A DNA stretch of 64,000 nucleotides from Streptomyces cadmiisoli (lineage in GTDB: Bacteria > Actinomycetota > Actinomycetes > Streptomycetales > Streptomycetaceae): the NCBI RefSeq assembly GCF_003261055.1, contig NZ_CP030073.1, forward strand, positions 5,704,001-5,768,000. The letters are read 5' to 3'. Each line of letters begins with the position of its first letter. The first letter of the stretch is position 1. The position numbers and the translations under genes are program-made. Shown piece by piece: positions 44,354 to 53,903 of this stretch. A model generated the notes under the pieces. It was not told the origin of the DNA. It was given only the letters and a program-made list of their open reading frames with translations, and ran no database searches.

Positions 44354-45703
44354 TCACTTCTTCACACGAACAGTCTTTGTGGACCGGGTTTCGAGAGTCA
44401 TCTCGTCGGCCTCCTCGACCTTCGCCTTCAGTCGCACAGTACCTGTCGCGGCGTCGACCACGTCCACCACCTTCGCAAGCAGTTTCGCAGTATCCGCGTT
44501 GCCCGAGGCACTGGCGAGCTGAACGGCACGGCCCAATTTGGCCGTTGCTCCATCCATGTCTCCCGATTTGCGCAGATCCAACCCTTGTTGAATGGCTTGC
44601 GCCAGTTCGGCCTGGCCGGTGTAGTGCGCGACCTGAGGGTTGATCGACGTCGACGCGGCCATGTCGTCGGTCCACACGGCGCGCACCAGACCCTGGGCGC
44701 CGAGGTTCTGCGCGGCCCCGGAACCGGCCTGCGGGATCACCAGGGAGACCCGGGCGGCCAGCATCTCCTGGCCGACGTTCGCGGGCGGGACCTCCACGCA
44801 GACGTGGTAATCACGGGACTCGTCCCCCCAGGAACCGGTGGGATAGTCGCCCGCGCGCGGCCCCGCCTCGGTGCGCCGGCCGGTCAGTTCCTCGACGGTG
44901 GGCGCCACTTGCTTGACGAACTTGATGGTGGTGCCGACCGGGGTCCACAGCCGCAGGGCGACGTCCGCGACCTCCTTGCCCATCGCCGTCTCCATCATCT
45001 GCGTGAAGTCGGCGGAGAGTCCGGCCGGGTCGGCGACGATGTCGGCGCTGCCGAGCAGCGCGGAGGCGATCGCTGTGACTTCTTTCACTTCCCAATCGGT
45101 GCCCACGCCGCGGGCGTCACAGGTGAAACGCCCCGCGCACGCGTCCAACGAGGCCTTGAGGTCCTCGGCCGACTCGTGCTCGTTGCGGCCGTCGGTGAGC
45201 AGGATGCCGTGCCGGATGGCGACGTCCGCCGACGACAGCAGCCGGTCGGCGAGCCGCAGCCAGGTCCCGATGGCCGTGCCGCCGCCGGCGCTGAGCTTGC
45301 GCAGGGCCTGCTTGGCCTGGTCCCGGGTGGCGGCGTCGGCGACGGCGAGGCGGTCGCCGCCCGGGTAGACCTGCTTGGCGAAGTGCGTGCCGCCGATCAC
45401 CGCGAAGTGCACACCGTCGCGCAGGGTGTCGATGGCGGCGGCCGTCGCGTCCCGCGCGTTGCGCATCTTGGTGGGCGGGTAGTCCATCGAGCCCGAGCAG
45501 TCGACCATGATCGCGACGGCCGCGGACGGCCCCTGCCCCGGTGAGTAGAGGTGGGGCGCCGACACCGCGGTGCCGATCGTGCCGCCACCGGTCGCGGTCA
45601 CCGTGACGATCGCGTTGACCTCCCGGCCCTCCTCCGGCAGGTACTCGTTCTGGTACACCTCCACCGAGAACTGCGGCACGTTCGACTTCGAGAAATTCGC
45701 CAT
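44354..45703 (-). CDS. VWA-domain protein
   Basis: A 449-residue cytoplasmic von Willebrand factor A-domain protein. The metal-ion-dependent adhesion site is MVDCSGSMDYPP (about 87-98), and LLTDGRNEHES is the later metal-binding part. There is an N-terminal strand-rich region, and the C-terminal third is helical with a short Lys tail. There is no signal peptide. In TerY-P-type triads a VWA protein works with a PP2C phosphatase and a Ser/Thr kinase, and all three lie in consecutive order here. Its 3' neighbour is the FHA protein, with gaps of about 100 bases on both sides. Confidence 0.88.
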   Translation of the reverse strand: MANFSKSNVPQFSVEVYQNEYLPEEGREVNAIVTVTATGGGTIGTAVSAPHLYSPGQGPSAAVAIMVDCSGSMDYPPTKMRNARDATAAAIDTLRDGVHFAVIGGTHFAKQVYPGGDRLAVADAATRDQAKQALRKLSAGGGTAIGTWLRLADRLLSSADVAIRHGILLTDGRNEHESAEDLKASLDACAGRFTCDARGVGTDWEVKEVTAIASALLGSADIVADPAGLSADFTQMMETAMGKEVADVALRLWTPVGTTIKFVKQVAPTVEELTGRRTEAGPRAGDYPTGSWGDESRDYHVCVEVPPANVGQEMLAARVSLVIPQAGSGAAQNLGAQGLVRAVWTDDMAASTSINPQVAHYTGQAELAQAIQQGLDLRKSGDMDGATAKLGRAVQLASASGNADTAKLLAKVVDVVDAATGTVRLKAKVEEADEMTLETRSTKTVRVKK

Positions 45704-45803
45704 GCCTTATCGGCTCCCCCTTGAACGCCCCACGCGGCGTGAGGCGACGACGGTGGGCGGACCGGTCCCCTCCGGTCCGTCGAGGCCCTCCCCGTGTGCG
45801 GCC

Positions 45804-47129
45804 TCAGGCCGATCCTGCCCCCTGCGGCGGTGCGGGGAACGGCACGAGAGCCACTGTTACGTTGTCGTGGCCCCCACCGTCCAGGGCGTGACCGACCAGG
45901 ACCCGGGCGGCGTGCAGCGGACGGACGGCGGCGTCGAGCGGCAGGACACCCGCCATCTCCTGGGCCGCTTCCGCGTAGTTCCACAGGCCGTCCGTGCACA
46001 CCAGCACCACGCCCGGCCGGTCCGGCTTGAAGGAAGCCGTGTGCGGTTCCAGCTCGTAGGCGTCCGCGCCGAGCCAGCCGGTGATCGCGTGGGCGCGCTC
46101 GTCGGCGTAGGCCTCCGCCTCGTTCATCAGGCCCGCGGCGACCATCTGCGCGGCCCACGAGTCGTCCTCGGTGAGCCGGGCCGGGGGCGAACTGCGGTCC
46201 ACCGGCACCCAGTAGGCACGGCTGTCGCCGACCCAGCCGACCACCAGCAGGCCGGCGGTGATGACGGCGCCGACCAGGGTGCAGGCCGGGGCGTTCTGGT
46301 GCGGGGCTTGTTCGCGGGCGGTGGCGGGCTCCCGCGCCAGCGCGTTGACCGCCTCGGCGGCGGCGACGATCGCCTCGTGCATCGCCTGCTGCGGATGCGT
46401 GCCCAGCGGCAGGGCGGTCAGCAGCGAGTCGCAGGCCGTGCGCGAGGCGGCCAGCGAGGCGTCGTCGGGACGGGTCGCCGAGGACACGCCGTCGCAGACG
46501 ATCGCCACGAGCGCGCCCGAGCCGTCGGGCAGCGTGGCGCGGCCGATGCCGAACGCGTCCTCGTTGCGGTGGTGGCGCAGACCGCGGTCGCTGACCGCGG
46601 CGACCGGACCGGACTCCTGCTCCAGGTGGTCGCGTTCGCGCGGCTGGGCGTGCCCGCAGTTCTCGCAGTAGCCGTCGTCGTCGACACGGCCCGCGCGGCA
46701 CGCCACGCACAGCGTGACGGGGTCGGCCGGCGCGGGAGGCTCCGGCACCCGCGGATCCGGGGCCTGGAGCGGGTACTCCTCGGGCTCCCGGGGGCGGTCG
46801 AAGCGCACGCCGGCGGGGGACGGTGACTGCGGCGCCGGGGAGGGCGGGGACAGGGGCGTGTCGCCCGAGTCCGTGCCCTGGATGTCGGCGGGCACGTGCA
46901 GCGCCGGGGGCGCGTCGGAGCCGCCCGGTTCGGCGGCGACCGGCCAGCCGGCCGCGGCACCGGGCGACGCCGCGCCGTTCGGCGCGGGCGCGGGACCGTC
47001 GTGCGGCCGCGGCGGCACGGCGGACAGGTCGTATCCGCACGCGCCGCAGAAACGGTCACCCGACTCAAGCGGCTCCTCGCAGCTCGGACACCTCGACAAG
47101 GCGGCCTGCTGGGACATCTGCGACATCAA
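45804..47129 (-). CDS. PP2C-type protein phosphatase with zinc-ribbons
   Basis: A 441-residue phosphatase. Two zinc-ribbon segments precede the catalytic domain: RCPSCEEPLESGDRFCGACG (about 13-32) and CVACRAGRVDDDGYCENCG (about 144-162). The PP2C domain has SDRGLRHHRNEDAFG, IVCDGVSSA, GWVGDSRAY, VLVCTDGLW and GHDNVTVALV, holding all the Mn/Mg-binding aspartates. It would dephosphorylate targets of the adjacent kinase. It starts directly after the kinase stop codon (no gap), so the kinase and phosphatase are made together. A Pro-rich linker (about 45-130) separates the ribbons. Confidence 0.92.
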   Translation of the reverse strand: MMSQMSQQAALSRCPSCEEPLESGDRFCGACGYDLSAVPPRPHDGPAPAPNGAASPGAAAGWPVAAEPGGSDAPPALHVPADIQGTDSGDTPLSPPSPAPQSPSPAGVRFDRPREPEEYPLQAPDPRVPEPPAPADPVTLCVACRAGRVDDDGYCENCGHAQPRERDHLEQESGPVAAVSDRGLRHHRNEDAFGIGRATLPDGSGALVAIVCDGVSSATRPDDASLAASRTACDSLLTALPLGTHPQQAMHEAIVAAAEAVNALAREPATAREQAPHQNAPACTLVGAVITAGLLVVGWVGDSRAYWVPVDRSSPPARLTEDDSWAAQMVAAGLMNEAEAYADERAHAITGWLGADAYELEPHTASFKPDRPGVVLVCTDGLWNYAEAAQEMAGVLPLDAAVRPLHAARVLVGHALDGGGHDNVTVALVPFPAPPQGAGSA

Positions 47130-49706
47130 CTACACCCATGTCCGGGGGCGGTAACGGTTGGCACGTTCCACCAGGTCGATCCTCTCCTCGCCGCCCCGCG
47201 CCAGCCGGGCCAGCGTGCGGTACGAACGCTCCAGGCCGAAGCGCAGGCCCCGTTCGTCCAGGTCACTGCCGAGCAGTGTCCGTCCCCCGGCGGCACGGGG
47301 CTCCCCTTGCCCGGCCGGGGCCGAGAGCGGGGAGGCGACGGATCCCTGGCCACCGGAGAGTATCCAGTCCAGGGCGCAGCCGAGCACTTCCGTGGCCAAC
47401 TGCTCCCGCCGCGTCGGATCCAGACCGTACGCGTCCAGCGCCTCCACCTGAACCGCGGCGGCGCTCAGATCCTGCTGGAAGGGTACGTCGGAGCCGATCG
47501 CCGTGCGCTGCCGGAGCCGGGCGCGGACCGCCGCGACCCGGGCCGCCGTGTAGTGGATCGACGACTCCGGCACCGATTCCAGGGTCAGTACGGCGCCGCG
47601 CCGGTCGCCGGTCGCGAGCTGCACCCGGGCCAGGCCGAACGCGGCGCTCACAAAGCTCGGGTCGGTCGTCCACACCAGGCGGTAGTACTCCGCCGCGTTG
47701 TCCAGCTGGCCCAGCACCTCCGCGCACAGGCCGAGCGCCAGCTTGGGCGCCGTCTCCCCGGGGAAGGCGTCGTAGATCGCGTCGAAGGCCAGGGCGGCGC
47801 CCTCGTGGTCGCCGGTCGCGAGCGCGGCCACGCCCCGGTACCAGACCACCCGCCAGTCGTCCGGCCGCTCGCCCTCCAGCGCGGTCAGCGCATCGAGGGC
47901 GGCGGCGCTGTCGTCGTGCTCCAGCCACGCCCGGATCTGCCGCAGCCGGGTCTCGACCGACCGGGCGGGCGCCGCGGCGAGGGCGCTGAGCAGCTCGGTC
48001 GGCGCGGTGGCCATCAGGCCCGCGAGGAAACCGGCGTTGGGGTCGGTCGGGTCGACGCGGGGCACCGGCAGCGCGAGGGCCGCCGCGCCGGTGCCGACGG
48101 GTTTGACCAGGCCGCCCTCGGAGATCGCGGGCGCGCCGCCCGGCGCCGCGGTCCCCGCGGGGTCGGCGGCCCGCGGCCGGGTCCGCTCCGCCCGCGCTCC
48201 CAGCCGTGACACCTCACCCTCCAGCGGCGGGAACAACTCCGTGTCCGTCACCCGCAGTTCCGGGCCGAACAGTGTCGACAGCGACGGCCGGGCCCGCCCC
48301 GACTGGAGGGACACGACCTCCCGCAGCACCCCGGTCAGCTGCTCCGACATCTCCTGCGCGGAGGCGAACCGGCGTGCCGGGTCGGGGTCGGTGGCGCGCA
48401 CCAGCAGCCGGTAGAAGGACTCGTAGCGGCGGAAGACCTCGATGTTGTCCGGGTCGGGCAGCGAGTCGACGTAGACGTTCGTGTAGCCCTGGAAGTCGAA
48501 GGTGAGGACGGCCAGGGTGCGGCCCACGGTGTAGAGGTCCGACGCCAGCGACGGGCCGACGTCGGCGACCTCCGGGGCCTGGTAGCCGACCGTGCCGTAG
48601 ATCGCCGACTCGTCGTCGTCCATGCGGCGCACCGCGCCCATGTCGATCAGCTTGAGCTGGTCCTCGGTCTGGATGGCGTTGTCGACCTTGAAGTCGCAGT
48701 AGAGGAGGTTGCGGCTGTGCAGGTGGTCGAGGGCCTCCAGCGCCTCGATGCCGTAGGCGCAGGCCTGCTCCACCGGCAGCGGGTCGCGCCGGCCCTGCGG
48801 GGTGCGGCGGGCGTTGGCGATCTCCTTGAGGGACTTGCCGCCGACGTACTCCATGACTATGTAGCCGTCGAGGGAGCCGGTGCGCTGGTCGAGGTGCTCG
48901 ACGAAGTTGTAGATCCGCACGATGTTGGCGTGCTCGATCTCGGCGAGGAACCGCCGCTCGGAGATCGCCGCGGCCATCGCGTCCTGGTCGCCGGTGTCGA
49001 GCAGGCCCTTGAGCACCACCCAGCGGTCCGACACCGCGCGGTCGACGGCGAGGTAGATCCAGCCCAGGCCGCCGTGCGCCAGACACCCCGCCACCTCGTA
49101 CTGGCCGTGCACGACGTCGCCCGACCTCAGCTTGGGGACGAACGAGTACGGATGCCCGCACTTGGTGCAGAAGCCCTCGGTGCGCCCCGGGCGCTCGCCG
49201 CGCGCGCGGCCCACCGGCGCCCCGCAGTCCGAACGTGAACAGAACCGCTTGCGCTCCGGCACCTCCGGGTTCTCCAGCACCATCGCGCGCGGGTCCGGCC
49301 GCGGCACCTGCGGCACCTGCACCAGCCCCGCCCCGAGCCGGCCGCGGCCCGAGGAACCGGCGGTGGAGCCCGAGCTGCGCACCGACACCGAGCGGCCCGT
49401 GGACCGGCCGGAGAGGGAGCGCGAGAGCCGCCCGGACACGGAGCGGCGCGACTTCGACGACTGCGACGACTGCGACGACGTACGGGAACTGCGCGAACCG
49501 GAGCGGGAGCTGCCGCTGCCCGCCGATCCGCGCGAACCCCTGTTGCCGGTGACTCCGGTGGGGGGCGAACCCACCATGCCGTTCGAGGCCACGACCGGGG
49601 CGAGGCCGCAGGTGTCGCAGTAGAACTCGCCGCCGCCCACGTCCTCGTACGACCCCTCGCAGCCGGGCCGCTGGCAGGACCGCTGCTCCGCGCTCGTCTC
49701 GGTCAT
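47130..49706 (-). CDS. pknG: PknG-like Ser/Thr protein kinase
   Basis: An 858-residue soluble kinase. Zinc-ribbon 1 has C11, C16, C30 and C33. It is followed by a Ser/Arg-rich segment (about 55-125), then the rubredoxin-like ribbon (C156, C161, C180, C183; FCTKCGHPYSF). The kinase domain (about 200-470) has a glycine loop AHGGLGWIYLA, Lys233, YCDFKVDN with catalytic Asp338, and DMG in place of DFG. A TPR-type helical domain makes up the C-terminal half. Mycobacterial PknG has the same rubredoxin-kinase-TPR order and senses amino acids through GlnH and GlnX, which lie upstream here. Its start overlaps the coiled-coil gene by four bases. Confidence 0.94.
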   Translation of the reverse strand: MTETSAEQRSCQRPGCEGSYEDVGGGEFYCDTCGLAPVVASNGMVGSPPTGVTGNRGSRGSAGSGSSRSGSRSSRTSSQSSQSSKSRRSVSGRLSRSLSGRSTGRSVSVRSSGSTAGSSGRGRLGAGLVQVPQVPRPDPRAMVLENPEVPERKRFCSRSDCGAPVGRARGERPGRTEGFCTKCGHPYSFVPKLRSGDVVHGQYEVAGCLAHGGLGWIYLAVDRAVSDRWVVLKGLLDTGDQDAMAAAISERRFLAEIEHANIVRIYNFVEHLDQRTGSLDGYIVMEYVGGKSLKEIANARRTPQGRRDPLPVEQACAYGIEALEALDHLHSRNLLYCDFKVDNAIQTEDQLKLIDMGAVRRMDDDESAIYGTVGYQAPEVADVGPSLASDLYTVGRTLAVLTFDFQGYTNVYVDSLPDPDNIEVFRRYESFYRLLVRATDPDPARRFASAQEMSEQLTGVLREVVSLQSGRARPSLSTLFGPELRVTDTELFPPLEGEVSRLGARAERTRPRAADPAGTAAPGGAPAISEGGLVKPVGTGAAALALPVPRVDPTDPNAGFLAGLMATAPTELLSALAAAPARSVETRLRQIRAWLEHDDSAAALDALTALEGERPDDWRVVWYRGVAALATGDHEGAALAFDAIYDAFPGETAPKLALGLCAEVLGQLDNAAEYYRLVWTTDPSFVSAAFGLARVQLATGDRRGAVLTLESVPESSIHYTAARVAAVRARLRQRTAIGSDVPFQQDLSAAAVQVEALDAYGLDPTRREQLATEVLGCALDWILSGGQGSVASPLSAPAGQGEPRAAGGRTLLGSDLDERGLRFGLERSYRTLARLARGGEERIDLVERANRYRPRTWV

Positions 49707-51061
49707 CTCGCTGCATCCCCCTTGTCGCTCACCGCGCCCGGCCCCCTGCGGTCCTGCGGTCCGGCCTGCCCCGGGACGCGCGGGGCGGTGCCGAGCAGCT
49801 CGGCCGCCGCGTACTGGTAGCGCAGCACGGCCTGCTCGGCGACCCGCAGATCGCAGGGCGCGCTCCACAGCATGCGCCGCGCCGCGTCGTACCGCTCGAT
49901 CAGCAGCGCGTCCTCGGCGAGACCGTGCCGGGCGACCTTCGCCCGGTACGCGTCGAGACGGCCGCGCAGCTCCGCGCGGACCGCCAGTGGCGCGGTCACG
50001 GCGGTCAGCGACTCACGGGCGCGCAGCAGTTCGTCCTCGGCCTTCTGCTCCAGGGACTCCAGGAGCGGCGACAGGCGGTGCCACTGGGCCTGCCGGCGGT
50101 ACTCGGCGGCCGCGGCCAGCTGCTCCTGGAGCACGGTGGGCGGTCCGCTGACGACCGGCACCTCCGTGGCCGCGATCTTCGCGAGGACCTCGCCGCGCGC
50201 GGTGCGCGCCTCGGCGAGCGTGCGGTCGGCCCGGGACAGCACGTCCCGGAGCTTGATCAGCCGCTGCTCGGCGTCCTGGCGGACGGTCAGCACGGCGTCG
50301 ATCTCCCGCCGCACCTCCTCCAGGGCCCGCGCCTCCCGGTCGTACACCGTGGTGTCGGGCCGGCCGCCGCCCGGCGCCGAACTGCCCTCCGTGCGCCGCC
50401 AGTACGCCAGCGGGTCGGACACCACCTCCTCGCGCAGCCGGGTCAGCGTGCGCGTGATGCGCTCCAGGTCGTCGCCCGCCGGGTGCTCCCCGGGCCGCAC
50501 ACCGACCGAGTGGGCGAGCTTGCGGGTGCGCTGGAGCTCGGCGGCCAGTAGATCGATCCGGGCGGGCAGCGCGGACCACACCGCGTCGGCGGCCACGACC
50601 ATGTCCAGCGAGGTCGCGTACAGCTCGTTCATCCGGTCCACGAGCCCGGCCAGCGAGAACCGTTCGCTGAGTTTGCCCGCGCCGTGCAGGGTGGGCGCGT
50701 TCGCGGTGGCCGCGGCGCTGCCGGCGACCGTGACGGACTCGCCGCGCAGCAGCTCGGTCAGCTCCAGCAGATCCTCCCGGCTGGACCAGCGGCGACGGGA
50801 GCGGATCTCACGGGCGGAGCGCATCGCGGCGGTGTACGCGTCGAAGTACGCCCACAGCAGGGTGATCGACGCCTCCGCGGCGGTCCAGCGCTCCCTGGTC
50901 GTGCCGGTCAGCTCGGCGCCTTCGAGGAGTCTGCGGCCCGCGTGGTCCTGAAGGGCCAGGAGCGAGGTCTCGATCGCCTCGTGCTCCGCGCCGAGCCGCG
51001 CCAGCGCACGGTCCACCTCGTCCCGGTCCAGTACCGGACCGGAGGCTCCCGCGACGCCCAT
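49703..51061 (-). CDS. Coiled-coil protein in PknG operon
   Basis: A 452-residue helical protein rich in Ala, Glu, Arg and Leu, with long heptad-like stretches (about 10-40, 240-310 and 315-390). There is no signal peptide, membrane segment or enzymatic motif. It lies between the GlnH-like and PknG-like genes and overlaps the kinase gene by four bases (ATGA), so it is likely a structural partner or scaffold for kinase signalling. Function otherwise unknown. Confidence 0.78.
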   Translation of the reverse strand: MGVAGASGPVLDRDEVDRALARLGAEHEAIETSLLALQDHAGRRLLEGAELTGTTRERWTAAEASITLLWAYFDAYTAAMRSAREIRSRRRWSSREDLLELTELLRGESVTVAGSAAATANAPTLHGAGKLSERFSLAGLVDRMNELYATSLDMVVAADAVWSALPARIDLLAAELQRTRKLAHSVGVRPGEHPAGDDLERITRTLTRLREEVVSDPLAYWRRTEGSSAPGGGRPDTTVYDREARALEEVRREIDAVLTVRQDAEQRLIKLRDVLSRADRTLAEARTARGEVLAKIAATEVPVVSGPPTVLQEQLAAAAEYRRQAQWHRLSPLLESLEQKAEDELLRARESLTAVTAPLAVRAELRGRLDAYRAKVARHGLAEDALLIERYDAARRMLWSAPCDLRVAEQAVLRYQYAAAELLGTAPRVPGQAGPQDRRGPGAVSDKGDAAR

Positions 51062-51140
51062 CGATCACCTCTCGTTGCTGGTGTGTTGCCGTGTTGTGAG
51101 TCGCCGGCCGTCCCTCAGCCGCCGGCCGGCCGGCGGCCGC

Positions 51141-52157
51141 TCATGCGTACGTCGGCCGGGGCGGGGTCGCCGACTCCGACTCGTCGCCCATCGTGGGGGA
51201 CAGCCACTTGTCGTACGACGCCTGCCAGCCGCCGTCCTCGCGGTAGTCCTCCAGTATCCGGTTGACCCGGCGCACCAGGTCCTCGGCGTCCCTCTTCATC
51301 GCCACGCCGTAGTACTCGGTGGTGAAGCGGTCGCCCTTCAGCTCCACCGACGGGTCCTGCGCCGCCTGGCTCGCCGCGAGCGCGCCGTCCGTGACCACCG
51401 CGTCGACCTCGCCGAGCTGGAGCCGGACCAGGCAGTCGAGCTGGTTCGGGACGGTGGTGGAGATGTCGGTGGAGGCGGGCAGCCGGCCGGCCTTCCTGTC
51501 CGCGTCCAGCTTGTCGTACGCCGTGGAGCCGGCCGCCGAGCAGACCCGCCGGTCGGCCAGCGTCTCGTCGTAGCCCTCGACGGTGGAGGAGGTGGGCGCG
51601 AGGACCTGCTGGCCGGTGAGGAAGTACGGCGCGGAGAAGGCGACCTGCTCCAGCCGGTCGCAGTTGATCGTCATGGTGCGCACCACCATGTCCACCTGCC
51701 CGTTCTGGATCGCCGGGATGCGCTGGTTGGTGGGGATCGCCCTGAAGCGGATCTTGTCGGGGTCGCCGAGCAGGTCCTCGGCGATCCGGTGGGCGAGGTC
51801 GATGTCGAAGCCCTCCAGCTCGACCTTCTCCGCCGTGCTGTTGGGGTTGCGGTAGCCCCAGCGGTAGCTGTTCTGGTCGACGCCGACCGAGAGGTAGCCG
51901 CGCTTCTCGATGGCCTCCACGGCGCGGCCCTTCGCGGTGCCCGGGGGCAGGCTCCGGTCCTCGGGGTTCTCGCACTCCTCCGCCTTGATGTGGGTCCCCT
52001 CGGCCACGCCCGCGCCACCGGTGCCGGTGCTGCCGTCGCCGCGCGGCTGGGTGTGCGGCAGCAGCAGCGCGAACGCCACGGCGAGGGCACAGACGACGGC
52101 CATCGCGCCCACGCCGCCCCAGCCCCTCAGGCTGGCCCGAAGACGTCGTGCATGCAT
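51141..52157 (-). CDS. glnH: GlnH-like amino-acid-binding protein
   Basis: A 338-residue periplasmic-type solute-binding protein (SBP_bac_3 fold). An N-terminal hydrophobic anchor (about 15-40) precedes the ligand-binding domain: SVGVDQNSYRWGYRNP, then FDIDLAHRIAEDLLG, RIPAIQNGQVDMVVRTMTI and YFLTGQQVL. The lipobox usual for mycobacterial GlnH is not seen, so it may be held by an uncleaved helix. The ATG at 52157 follows GGGGG by seven bases; a GTG at 52175 that overlaps the upstream stop is an alternative. It would bind Glu, Gln or Asp outside and signal through the membrane protein encoded upstream. Confidence 0.85.
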   Translation of the reverse strand: MHARRLRASLRGWGGVGAMAVVCALAVAFALLLPHTQPRGDGSTGTGGAGVAEGTHIKAEECENPEDRSLPPGTAKGRAVEAIEKRGYLSVGVDQNSYRWGYRNPNSTAEKVELEGFDIDLAHRIAEDLLGDPDKIRFRAIPTNQRIPAIQNGQVDMVVRTMTINCDRLEQVAFSAPYFLTGQQVLAPTSSTVEGYDETLADRRVCSAAGSTAYDKLDADRKAGRLPASTDISTTVPNQLDCLVRLQLGEVDAVVTDGALAASQAAQDPSVELKGDRFTTEYYGVAMKRDAEDLVRRVNRILEDYREDGGWQASYDKWLSPTMGDESESATPPRPTYA

Positions 52158-52171
52158 CGTCACGCCCCCTT

Positions 52172-53680
52172 TCACCGGTACTCCGAAAGCCTGCGGCCGA
52201 TGCCGAGCACCGCGCCGGCCGCGCCCAGCACCGCGAGGACGGCGGCACCGAGGGGCAGTCCGGTCATCGCGCCCCGGCCGTCACGCGCGGCCTGCTGGAA
52301 CTCGCGCTGTTCGTGCTGGAGGGCGGTGTCGAGATTCGCGTCGACGTTGTCGAAGCACTCGCCCGTCGGTTCGTCGCTCCGGGTGCCGATGACCTTGTCG
52401 AGCGCCGCCTGGTAGTCGCCCGCGTCGTCGGCGGCGCGGGCCTGCTGGTGGCGCTCCTGCCATACGTCCATGTTGCCCATCGCGGCCCGCACCGGCTGTT
52501 CGCCGCTGCGGTCGTCGGCGAGGCCGCGCGCCCGGGTGAGGCCGTCGGACAGGTCCCGCATGGACTCCTCGTAGGCGACGTCGAACTTGTCCTGGAACTC
52601 GCCCGGCTCGACCTCGACCGTCTCCGCGCCGCGGCTGACCAGCGTGAGGTTCTCGTTGCCCCGGGCTTTCAGGGAGGCGATACGCGCGTCGTGCAGGACG
52701 TTCAGGGAGCGGACGCCGTGGTCGTAGGAGTCGTTGAGACCGGCGCGGGCGACCGCGTGGCCGACGACGAGCCAGAGCAGCACCACGGTGGTGGCGGCCG
52801 TGGCGGCGACCAGGCCGTGGTTCAGCAGGCGGTTCGTGCGCCGGTAGTTGCGGTGCTGGGCCCAGGCGAGGGCGGCGAGGACGACGACGCCGAGGGCGAT
52901 GGCCGCCCACGGGTAGGGCGTCGCGTTCGCGTAGTCGCCGCGCAGGCGCGCGTTCTCCGACGTGTAGAGCTCCTCGGCCGCCGGGAGCATCTCGGTCTGC
53001 ATCGTGTCGTTGGCGTAGCGCAGATACGCGCCGCCGAGCGGATAGCCCTGGCGGTTGTTGGCGCGGGCGCGCTCGATCAGGCCCTTGTACTCCGGCAGCA
53101 GCCGGTTCAGCTCGGCGATCGTCTCGGCGGACGGTGAGCCCGGCTCGGAGTTGTTGGCGGCCGTGACGAGTTTGGCGGCGGCGGTGCGGATGTCCTTCTC
53201 GTAGCGGTCGCGGGACGCCTTCGTCTCCTGGCCGCCGGCCAGGAAGCCGCTGGAGGCCGCGGTGTTGGCGTCGGCCAGGGACCGGTAGATGTCGGCCGCG
53301 GCCGAACTGAGCGGCTGGCTGTTGTGCAGGACGTCGTCGGCGGCGGAGGCCCGCTCGGTGGCCTGCCAGGCGGTCACCGCGCCGAAGGAGACGACGAGCA
53401 GGGCCAGTACCGCGCCGATGATGCGCAGCCGGCCCGGCTCGGTGGTCGCCGCGGCGCGCACCCGGTCGACGCCCTCCGCGAACGCTGTGCGGCGGGGCGG
53501 GGCGACGGCGGGGCCGGGCGACACGGGGGCCGTAGCGGAGTGCCCGGCGTGCGTGGGGGGCGACGCGAGCAGCGCGGGCTGTCCGGGCTGCGGCGGGACG
53601 GACGGCATCGTGGGCAGGCCGCGGCCCGGTTCGGGTTCCGGCCCCGGTGGTGCCGTGCTGTTCCTCGGCGGTTGTGTCAC
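52172..53680 (-). CDS. glnX: GlnX-like membrane sensor protein
   Basis: A 502-residue membrane protein with a Pro-rich cytoplasmic N-terminus (about 1-75) and four helices (about 85-108, 245-265, 282-305 and 472-492). Two extracytoplasmic helical domains lie between them. This topology and the gene order match GlnX, which links external GlnH to cytoplasmic PknG in M. tuberculosis. It is the first gene of the seven-gene cluster. GGAGG precedes the GTG at 53680 with good spacing. The upstream region to 53903 lies before the convergent end of csnK and should hold the operon promoter. Confidence 0.85.
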   Translation of the reverse strand: MTQPPRNSTAPPGPEPEPGRGLPTMPSVPPQPGQPALLASPPTHAGHSATAPVSPGPAVAPPRRTAFAEGVDRVRAAATTEPGRLRIIGAVLALLVVSFGAVTAWQATERASAADDVLHNSQPLSSAAADIYRSLADANTAASSGFLAGGQETKASRDRYEKDIRTAAAKLVTAANNSEPGSPSAETIAELNRLLPEYKGLIERARANNRQGYPLGGAYLRYANDTMQTEMLPAAEELYTSENARLRGDYANATPYPWAAIALGVVVLAALAWAQHRNYRRTNRLLNHGLVAATAATTVVLLWLVVGHAVARAGLNDSYDHGVRSLNVLHDARIASLKARGNENLTLVSRGAETVEVEPGEFQDKFDVAYEESMRDLSDGLTRARGLADDRSGEQPVRAAMGNMDVWQERHQQARAADDAGDYQAALDKVIGTRSDEPTGECFDNVDANLDTALQHEQREFQQAARDGRGAMTGLPLGAAVLAVLGAAGAVLGIGRRLSEYR

Positions 53681-53903
53681 TCCTGACCTCCCCCATGGTC
53701 ACCCGTCGCCGCAAGTATCGCTGCCGGGGCCGACATCCGCACCGGCCTTGCCTCGATCTTGATCGGATTCGCGGTGCGGCACGCGCTCCGGAACAACGCG
53801 AGACGTCCCGCACCACCCCCTGCCCATGAATACGCCGGTGGAATCGGTTCGGTTCCCCCCGATTCGGCTCCGGTCGGCCCGCCCCCCGACCGGAGCGGAC
53901 CGC

